A DNA stretch of 64,000 nucleotides from UBA9160 sp035489755 (GTDB lineage: Bacteria > Myxococcota_A > UBA9160): NCBI GenBank assembly GCA_035489755.1, contig DATGZK010000021.1, forward strand, positions 1-64,000. Reading direction: 5' to 3'. A program made the position numbers and the translations under genes. A model generated the notes under the pieces. The model had not been told where the DNA came from and did no database searches. It saw nothing but the letters and a program-made list of their open reading frames with translations. Positions 58,491 through 64,000 of this stretch are shown here, in pieces; positions within the stretch are counted from its first letter, which is position 1; each line of letters begins with the position of its first letter.

Positions 58491-59471
58491 CTAGGCCACC
58501 CGCAGCACGATCTTCCCGAAGTGCTCGCTCGCCTTCATCGCGCGGTGGGCCTCGGCGGCCTCGGCGAGGGGCAGTACGCGGTCCACGACGGGACGCACAC
58601 GGCCCGCGCGGAGGGCTTCGCCGAAGCGCTCCACGAAGTGGGCGATGATCGATCCCTTCTCGGGTGCGGGCCGCGCGCGCAGCGTGGACCCGATCACCTG
58701 CAGGCGCCGCAGGAGGAGCTCCCCGAGCGCGATCTCCGCCTTCGCGCCTCCCATCAGCCCAATCAGAACGAGCCGCCCGCCGACCGCGAGGGAGGCAAGG
58801 TTGTCCGCGAGGTAGGGCGCACCGATCGAATCGAGCACCACGTCGACCCCTCGCCCTTCTGTGGCCCGGCGCACCTCGGCAGCAAAGCTCTGCGTTTTGT
58901 AGTTCACGGCCAAGGCCGCGCCGAGAGCGCGGCAGCGCTCGCACTTGGACTCGGAGCCCGCGGTCACGAACACCCGACCCCCGGCCTCGCGGACAAGAGC
59001 AATCGTCGCCGTCCCAATCCCGCTCCCACCCCCGTGGACGAGAACGTCGCCGCCCGGCGCAAGCGCGCCGAGCTCGAAGACATTCAAAAAGACCGTGAGG
59101 AAGACTTCAGGGGTGGCGGCGGCCTCCTCCCAAGAGAAAGCGTCAGGAACCTGCATGGCGCAAACCGCTGGGACGACGACCTGCTCCGCGTAGCCGCCGC
59201 CCGCAAGCAGCGCCATCGCCCGCTCGCCCTTGCGCCAGCCGCGGACCTCGGAGCCGACCTCTACCACTTCGCCCGCACACTCAAGGCCAAGAATCGGGGA
59301 TGCGCCGGGGGGCGGAGGGTAGAAGCCTTGGCGCTGGAGGAGGTCCGCCCGGTTCACCGCCGTCGCCGCCACGCGCAGGCGCAGCTCTTGCGGACCGGCG
59401 GCAGGTGCGGGGAGCTCGCCGAGGCGAAGCACGCGCTCGTCCCCGGGCGCGTCGAACACGATCGCCTTCAT
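58491..59471 (-). CDS. Quinone oxidoreductase (PIG3-type MDR), 326 aa
   Basis: Medium-chain dehydrogenase/reductase without catalytic-zinc Cys: MKAIVFDAPGDERVLRLGEL, AATAVNRADLLQRQGFYPPP, GLECAGEVVEVG, VLVHGGGSGIGTATIALVRE (NADPH Rossmann loop), GVDVVLDSIGAPYLADNL. This matches the PIG3/QorB-type NADPH:quinone reductases. The ATG at 59471 lies 11 bases after the acyl-CoA dehydrogenase stop, so it is the last gene of the fatty-acyl operon. Confidence 0.9.
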   Translation of the reverse strand: MKAIVFDAPGDERVLRLGELPAPAAGPQELRLRVAATAVNRADLLQRQGFYPPPPGASPILGLECAGEVVEVGSEVRGWRKGERAMALLAGGGYAEQVVVPAVCAMQVPDAFSWEEAAATPEVFLTVFLNVFELGALAPGGDVLVHGGGSGIGTATIALVREAGGRVFVTAGSESKCERCRALGAALAVNYKTQSFAAEVRRATEGRGVDVVLDSIGAPYLADNLASLAVGGRLVLIGLMGGAKAEIALGELLLRRLQVIGSTLRARPAPEKGSIIAHFVERFGEALRAGRVRPVVDRVLPLAEAAEAHRAMKASEHFGKIVLRVA

Positions 59472-59482
59472 CGCCGCGTACG

Positions 59483-60655
59483 CTATCGCAGCTCCGCGCT
59501 CGAGTAGCCAAGGATGTCGCGGGCGATGATGAGGCGCTGGATCTGCCCGGTGCCCTCGTAGATGTCCGTGATGCGCACATCGCGGAACCATTTCTCGAGC
59601 AGATGCTCCCGGGAGACACCGAGCGGTCCCAGAATCTCAATGCAGCCCTGGGTGATCTCCCGCACGGCGGAGCCGCCCTTGGCCTTCGCGATCGACGCCT
59701 CGGTGTTGTTGGGCTTGGCGTGGTCGGAAAGATACGCGGCATGCAGCACCGTCAGCATGGCCGCTTCGTAGAGCGCCTCAAGGCGCTGGAAGCGGCGCGA
59801 CACCGCAGACTGGCTGCCTATTCCGCCCCCGTACTCGATCTCGATCCCCGCCTCGCGCAGCTGATCGCGCGTAAAGTCGAGGGCCGCCTCGGCGATCCCG
59901 AGACCGATCGCTGCGACGGCGGGTCGGGTCATGTTGAAGGTCTTCATGACGCCCCGAAAGCCGCCCGAGCCGGCCTTGGGGATCGCCTCCTCGCCCCCCA
60001 GCAGGTTGGTGCGGGGGATGCGGCAGTCCTTGAAGACATAGGCCGCCGTATCGTCGGCGCGGATGCCGAGCTTTTTCTCTTTGTGCGCGACGATGAACCC
60101 GGGCGTCCCCTTCTCGACCAGGAACGACTTGATGCCGGCGCGCCCCGCCGCCCTGTCGATCGTCGCCCAGACCACGACCCCGTCGGCCCGGCAGCCCGTG
60201 GTCACGAAGATCTTCTCGCCGTTCAGCACCCACTCCTCGCCGTCGAGCACGGCGGTCATTTGGACGGCCGACGGGTCGGAGCCACAGCCGGGCTCGGTGA
60301 TGGCCATCGCGAGCGTTAGGTCCTTCCACTTCTCTTGCTGGGCCGGAGTGCCCGCGGCGCGCAGGGCGGCGTTGCCGAGGCCGCCCTTGCCCCGGCGCAT
60401 CCGGACCGAGTAGTCGCCCCAGGTCTGGCCCGCGGTGAGCAACATCGAGATGACGCCCATGCCGGTGTCTTCTTTTCCGCGGCCGGCAAACAGCGAGAAG
60501 ACGCTCGGGAAGTCCTTGGCCTCGGGCAGCTCGTCGGGCGGAAACTCATGCTCGTTCTCGTCGTAGTGGCGGGCGTAGCTGCGCGCGACGAGCGCCTCCC
60601 GGCGGATGGCCTCGAGCAGCTCGCGATCTTTCCGTGTGAGTTCGAAGTCGATCAT
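59483..60655 (-). CDS. Acyl-CoA dehydrogenase, 390 aa
   Basis: Three ACAD domains: N-terminal helices (DFELTRKDRELLEAIRREAL), the beta core (MAITEPGCGSDPSAVQMTAV with the FAD-binding Thr/Ser, and VFVTTGCRADGVVVWATI-type strand), and C-terminal helices with IEILGPLGVSREHLLEKWFR and ITDIYEGTGQIQRLIIARDI, where Glu of YEGT is the catalytic base. Oxidises an unknown acyl-CoA, passing electrons to ETF. Second dehydrogenase of the operon, 42 bases after the other. Confidence 0.92.
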   Translation of the reverse strand: MIDFELTRKDRELLEAIRREALVARSYARHYDENEHEFPPDELPEAKDFPSVFSLFAGRGKEDTGMGVISMLLTAGQTWGDYSVRMRRGKGGLGNAALRAAGTPAQQEKWKDLTLAMAITEPGCGSDPSAVQMTAVLDGEEWVLNGEKIFVTTGCRADGVVVWATIDRAAGRAGIKSFLVEKGTPGFIVAHKEKKLGIRADDTAAYVFKDCRIPRTNLLGGEEAIPKAGSGGFRGVMKTFNMTRPAVAAIGLGIAEAALDFTRDQLREAGIEIEYGGGIGSQSAVSRRFQRLEALYEAAMLTVLHAAYLSDHAKPNNTEASIAKAKGGSAVREITQGCIEILGPLGVSREHLLEKWFRDVRITDIYEGTGQIQRLIIARDILGYSSAELR

Positions 60656-60697
60656 GCCCTCTCCTTCGCGCTCCGGCCGGGGGCGCGGTCCTTTGGA

Positions 60698-61807
60698 TTA
60701 AAGCGTCACCGTGCCTTCGAGCACGCCCAGCGTGCGGGCGTTGCGGTACCACATCTCGACGGGGTGCTCGCGGATGTAGCCGTGGCCACCCAGCACCTGG
60801 ACGCCGTTGTCGGCGATCTTCATGCACTCCTCGGCGGCGTAGTCACGCGCCAGCTGCCCGCTCTTGGTGGCGTCGAGCCCATGTTCAAGCTGGCTCGCCG
60901 CCTTCCATGCCAGATGGCGCATGGCATCGGTCTCGATCCGCATGTCCGCCAGCCCGAAGGCAATGGCCTGCTTCTTCGCGATCGCCTCGCCGAACGCCAC
61001 GCGATCCTTGGCGTAGGGGATGCAGTACTCGCTGACCGCGCGGGCAAGGCCCGTGAGCGCTGTGGCGATCGCCGCGCGGGAGGCGTTGACCAGCCGCCGT
61101 GCGTCGATGCCGCGCTCGCCGCCAAGGCGCGACGAGGCGGGCAACTCGACGCGGTCGAGCGCGAGCCCGACCGTGGTGAGCGCCCGCAGCCCAAGGTTCT
61201 TCTCGGGCTGCGTAATCGTAAGACCCGGTGCATCGCGCGGGACGATGAACGCATCGAGCGCGTCGAAGCCGAAGCCCGCGCCGCCCCGGGCCAGAACCAA
61301 AAAGTGGCTCGCCCGGTCGCCGAGCGGGACCAGGGACTTGCGGCCGCTTAGCACAAAGCCGTCGCCCTTGAGCTCCGCCGCGGTGCGCAGGCCGAGCACA
61401 TCGAAGGCCGGCGAGGGCTCGATCAGCGCGAGCGAGGCCGCGTGGAAACGCTCGCCGCAGAAAAGCGGCAGGTAGGCGCGCTTTTGCTCCTCGCTGCCTT
61501 GGTCCACGACGGCGTTTGCAAACAGCGACGGCACGAGCGCGGCGAGGGCGAGCGACACATCGCCATAGGCCAGCTCCTCGAGCACGAGTGCGTTCGTCAC
61601 CGGCGAACGCGCCTCTCCGGCTCCGCCATAGGCCTCTGGGATCTGTGTCGCGGTCAATCCGAGCTCCCAGACGCTCTGCAAGAACTTGTCGGGCACGCTC
61701 GCCGTCTCGTCGCACTCTCGGGCGATCGGGCGCATGGCCCGGGTAGCGAACTCGCGCATCGCCTCGCGGGCAACGGATTGCTCCTCGGTCGGGCCAAACG
61801 AGATCAT
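60698..61807 (-). CDS. Acyl-CoA dehydrogenase, 369 aa
   Basis: From the ATG at 61807 (AAAGGAGAG ahead) it reads MISFGPTEEQSVAREAMREF, ELGLTATQIPEAYGGAGEAR, LALIEPSPAFDVLG, FVLSGRKSLVPLGDRASHFL, and C-terminal ADNGVQVLGGHGYIREHPVE and RNARTLGVLEGT. The catalytic-base Glu is in LEGT. It is shorter and more diverged than the second enzyme; the pair may form one alpha-beta enzyme, as in several steroid- or branched-chain-degrading ACADs. The ATG overlaps the regulator stop. Confidence 0.9.
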   Translation of the reverse strand: MISFGPTEEQSVAREAMREFATRAMRPIARECDETASVPDKFLQSVWELGLTATQIPEAYGGAGEARSPVTNALVLEELAYGDVSLALAALVPSLFANAVVDQGSEEQKRAYLPLFCGERFHAASLALIEPSPAFDVLGLRTAAELKGDGFVLSGRKSLVPLGDRASHFLVLARGGAGFGFDALDAFIVPRDAPGLTITQPEKNLGLRALTTVGLALDRVELPASSRLGGERGIDARRLVNASRAAIATALTGLARAVSEYCIPYAKDRVAFGEAIAKKQAIAFGLADMRIETDAMRHLAWKAASQLEHGLDATKSGQLARDYAAEECMKIADNGVQVLGGHGYIREHPVEMWYRNARTLGVLEGTVTL

Positions 61808-62574
61808 CGCGCTCTCCTTTGACTTCTGCGGTGGATATCGTCGACAGATCGCGATGGGGGCGCGATCTGCGCAGACCCCGTGGGTCGCGGAATCTGGTGG
61901 AAGTAGTGATCGAGGGCTTCGCGGCCGCCGTCCTTGGTGAGAAGCCCATCGGCGAGGGCCTTGCGCGGATCGACGAGACCGAGGGCGACGCCGCACCAGA
62001 CGCCGGAATCGGCCGTGTAGCGGACGTCCGCTCGCTCGGCGAAGCCACGGGTCACGGTGCACGCTGCGCCCGCGATGCGCACCGTCCAGACACCGCCGCC
62101 CGTCCCAGAAAGCCGGATCTCAAACGTGACATCGACCCCGGCGGCGCGGTCCTCCCGCAGCAGAAAAGGCAGGGATTCGAGGATCGACTGCGCGGAGGTC
62201 TCGGTGAACGCTCCAAAGCCCGCGACGTGCTCTTCCATCGCGTGCAGGACCCACCAGCGCGCGATCGCCGCCACGATGGGCTCGAGGGAGCGGCCGTGCT
62301 CGGTGAGGGCGTAGGCGCCCCGCCCCTCCGCCTGCACGGGCTCGACGAGTCGTGCTTGCACAAGCCGGCGCAGCCGCGCGGACAAGACGCGGGGGGCGAT
62401 CCCCGTGCGCGTGCGCAGCTCCTGAAAGCCGCGGGGACCGCCGAGCAGGTGTCGCACAAGAACGAGGGTCCAGCGGTCCCCGACGCGGTCGAGGGCGCGT
62501 CCCACCGGATCGAAGATCTGCCCGGGGCGCAAAACGCCGGAGGGGGCAGAGCCCTTGGCTATCCGAATGGTCAT
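61804..62574 (-). CDS. HxlR-family regulator with C-terminal SCP2-like domain, 256 aa
   Basis: The N-terminal winged HTH is HxlR type: FDPVGRALDRVGDRWTLVLV, RHLLGGPRGFQELRTRTGIA, PRVLSARLRRLVQARLVEPV, RGAYALTEHGRSLEPIVAAI. The C-terminal ~120 residues (VTFEIRLSGTGGGVWTVRIA; RFAERADVRYTADSGVW-type) resemble a sterol-carrier-2-like ligand fold, suggesting it senses a lipid or acyl-CoA. It heads the acyl-CoA dehydrogenase operon by a 4-base overlap and carries its own operator-like palindrome 3 bases upstream. Confidence 0.88.
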   Translation of the reverse strand: MTIRIAKGSAPSGVLRPGQIFDPVGRALDRVGDRWTLVLVRHLLGGPRGFQELRTRTGIAPRVLSARLRRLVQARLVEPVQAEGRGAYALTEHGRSLEPIVAAIARWWVLHAMEEHVAGFGAFTETSAQSILESLPFLLREDRAAGVDVTFEIRLSGTGGGVWTVRIAGAACTVTRGFAERADVRYTADSGVWCGVALGLVDPRKALADGLLTKDGGREALDHYFHQIPRPTGSAQIAPPSRSVDDIHRRSQRRAR

Positions 62575-62577
62575 TGT

Positions 62578-62600
62578 CGAAGTATCTAGCAGATACTTCG
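62578..62600 (-). promoter_or_regulatory. Operator-like perfect palindrome before the HxlR gene
   Basis: CGAAGTATCT (62578-62587) and AGATACTTCG (62591-62600) are perfect inverted repeats with a 3-base centre, ending 4 bases before the ATG. The GTATCT/AGATAC core resembles known HxlR-family sites. The position over the start region implies strong autoregulation and a leaderless or near-leaderless message. Confidence 0.65.
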
Positions 62601-62652
62601 CTTACGATCAATTGGGGAACCCGAGGACTCTCAAATCGGTAGCGATTGCGGC

Positions 62653-63213
62653 CTACTGGAAGCGAATCTGCACGTCCTGCTTGTCCTCCTCGCTGACCCG
62701 GAAGAGCGCGTGCGTCGTGAGTCCCATCATCCGGGCGAGGAACACATCGGGCAGCTGCTCGATGCGAACGTTGAAGGCGTTCACGCTGTGGTTAAAGAAT
62801 TCACGGCGGTCCGCAATTTCCTCTTCGAGGCTCGAGATCCGCTCCTGCAGCATGCGGAACGACGCATCGGCCTTGAGCTGGGGGTAACTCTCCGCGACCG
62901 CGAAGAGGCGGCCCAGGGCGCTGCGCACGGCCTCGTCGGCGACGCCCTTTTGCTCCATGGTCTGGGCCTGCTGGTAGGCAGTGCGCGCGGCGGTCACGCG
63001 CTCGAGCACCTCGCGCTCGTGCCCCATGTAACCCTTCACGGTGTCCATGAGTTTGGGGAGCTCGTCATGGCGCTGCTTCAAAAGCACGTCGATATTCGCC
63101 CACGCCTGATCCATCGCGTGCTTGAGGCTGATCAGGCCATTGTAGAGGCCCACCACGTACACGACCGAGCCGATCACGATGAAGCCGAGCACGGCGAGCA
63201 CGATCCAAGCCAT
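62653..63213 (-). CDS. LemA-family protein, 186 aa
   Basis: One N-terminal membrane helix (WIVLAVLGFIVIGSVVYVVG) with the LemA signature YNGLISLKHAMDQAWANIDV and LLKQRHDELPKLMDTVKGYM, then a helical bundle (RVTAARTAYQQAQT; AVAESYPQLKADASFRMLQE; FFNHSVNAFNVRIEQLPDVF). LemA proteins are anchored with a coiled periplasmic or extracytoplasmic domain; function unclear. The next gene is a GIDE protein, the usual partner. Confidence 0.92.
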   Translation of the reverse strand: MAWIVLAVLGFIVIGSVVYVVGLYNGLISLKHAMDQAWANIDVLLKQRHDELPKLMDTVKGYMGHEREVLERVTAARTAYQQAQTMEQKGVADEAVRSALGRLFAVAESYPQLKADASFRMLQERISSLEEEIADRREFFNHSVNAFNVRIEQLPDVFLARMMGLTTHALFRVSEEDKQDVQIRFQ

Positions 63214-63214
63214 G

Positions 63215-64000
63215 TCACATCCTCCCCAGCATGCCGAAGCGCTCGAGCAGGAGCGCCAGCGAAACGATGGCGAGGGCTGCCCCCCCGAAGACCGAGCCGA
63301 GCGCTCGCCACGAGAGCGAATGGGCCAGCGCCGCCCGAGGCCTCGTCGAGAGCACGAAGAGGCTTGCGCCGAGGGGATCGCGTGCGATGACGACGCGATC
63401 GGCGACGGGCTGGCCGTCGACATCCTCGCTGACACGCTGGCGGATCGCGTCCCATTCCTCGAGCGAGACCTCGCCGTCGCCGTCGAGATCCGCGGCCTTC
63501 ATGGCGGCCGGGTTCTTCTTGATCTCTGCAAGGCGCGCTGCGATCTGAAAGCGGCGCTCCTCGAGCAGTCCGTGCCGCGCCTGTGCGACGCCGTAGACGA
63601 AAAGCCGTACCCCGGGATCGACGCGCGCCTCGCTGACCCGCAGACGAGACGGGTCGCCGAGCCAGCCGGCCGTGCAGTCGATCCCCTGGTCGGTGAGCAG
63701 CTTCGCAAGGGGCCCCGTGATCTCAGGGTTGGTCTCGTGAATCTGATTCGGGATCTCCGCCGTCGCGCCCTTGGGATCGACCCTCACCCGGCCAGTCTCG
63801 TCCTCGAGGTAGAAGGCCCAATCGGCCGAGTCGCCGGAGGCCACTGTGGTCCACGTCCGTTCGTTTCCGGAGCGGGTCTCGCGTTCAATCCGGTAGCGGT
63901 ACCAAGCGCAGGGCAGGCCCGAGACCGGCGCCACGAGCGGGTCCTTGGGGCGCGCGACTCCTTCGAGCTCGGCGGCGCCGAGGGCGACCGAGCGGATCTT
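63215..64000 (-). CDS. GIDE-domain (E3 ligase-like) membrane protein, truncated at the window edge
   Basis: The frame is open to base 64000, so the N-terminus is missing. The visible part starts IRSVALGAAELEGVARPKDP, then GLPCAWYRYRIERETR, the GIDE beta domain, and ends in one C-terminal membrane helix (ALGSVFGGAALAIVSLALLL). Between them, about 150 residues from the C-terminus, lies MKAADLDGDGEVSLEEWDAI, an EF-hand with Asp at positions 1, 3, 5 and Glu at 12. Its stop lies 2 bases before lemA, so the two are one operon. Confidence 0.85.
   Translation of the reverse strand, partial: KIRSVALGAAELEGVARPKDPLVAPVSGLPCAWYRYRIERETRSGNERTWTTVASGDSADWAFYLEDETGRVRVDPKGATAEIPNQIHETNPEITGPLAKLLTDQGIDCTAGWLGDPSRLRVSEARVDPGVRLFVYGVAQARHGLLEERRFQIAARLAEIKKNPAAMKAADLDGDGEVSLEEWDAIRQRVSEDVDGQPVADRVVIARDPLGASLFVLSTRPRAALAHSLSWRALGSVFGGAALAIVSLALLLERFGMLGRM

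Noticed and set aside
1..64000. tRNA, rRNA, CRISPR, transposase or prophage genes
   Set aside because: No cloverleaf tRNA with anticodon arm, no rRNA-like stretch, no regularly spaced repeat array and no transposase or phage structural motif was found on reading both strands.

Overview
The window is GC-rich, densely coded DNA from a Gram-negative bacterium. Evidence for this includes lipoprotein signal peptides, a TatA subunit, a meso-diaminopimelate-type MurE and many GTG/TTG starts and 1-8 base gene overlaps. The combination of a MerR-ParA locus, a paired ArsA ATPase locus, a PHA-synthesis (PhaR-type) regulator, a MoxR/VWA pair and a GIDE/LemA pair fits a deltaproteobacterium-like lineage (Myxococcota, Binatota or relatives). 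This is inference: no rRNA gene or other decisive taxonomic marker is present.

Layout. (1) About 1-13.2 kb is an accessory region of small, loosely spaced genes on both strands: an Xre-type HTH, an AraC regulator, two VOC-fold proteins, a DUF2867 protein, a GbsR-like regulator, an NTF2-like protein, an MBL-fold hydrolase, a TetR regulator and a TIGR00027-type methyltransferase. Gene remnants, frameshifts and a family of short palindromic intergenic repeats lie between them. (2) 13.2-22.3 kb is a leftward run: PPP-family phosphatase, RlmN, TrmB, SppA, a VWA protein, an AAA+ ATPase, an M48 lipoprotein peptidase and a 2-phosphoglycerate-kinase-like protein, with most members overlapping by 4 bases. 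(3) 22.5-25.6 kb is a rightward cassette: a MerR-like protein, a ParA ATPase fused to a CBM48/AMPK-beta glycogen-binding-like domain, a MinD/FlhG-like protein without a P-loop, and a protein resembling a nuclease fold without its catalytic residues. It is the best candidate here for an undescribed system. (4) 25.7-38.9 kb holds an ECF sigma factor, a hydrolase, an EI24 membrane protein, a DsbA-type lipoprotein, phosphomannomutase, TatA, a zinc-ribbon membrane protein, two adjacent ArsA-type ATPases, a PhaR-type regulator, an acyltransferase-like protein with an altered active site, an atypical SDR and a class II histone-deacetylase-like hydrolase.

(5) 38.9-56.9 kb is a complete rightward dcw (division and cell wall) cluster: mraZ-rsmH-ftsL-ftsI-murE-murF-mraY-murD-ftsW-murG-murC-murB-ftsQ-ftsA-ftsZ. 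It has TGGGA repeats (MraZ boxes) upstream, no ddl between murB and ftsQ, a strongly structured mraZ-rsmH spacer, and an FtsZ carrying two copies of the C-terminal binding peptide. (6) 56.9-64 kb holds a crotonase, a 28-residue membrane ORF, Ndk, and a leftward operon of an HxlR-type regulator, two acyl-CoA dehydrogenases and a quinone oxidoreductase, with a perfect operator-like palindrome in front of the regulator. The window ends in LemA and a truncated GIDE-domain membrane protein that carries an EF-hand.

The peptidoglycan precursor genes (MurB-G, MraY) and divisome genes (FtsL, I, W, Q, A, Z) appear to form one transcription unit. The accessory left end looks like a region of gene gain and decay. 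No tRNA, rRNA, CRISPR array, transposase or integrase was found.
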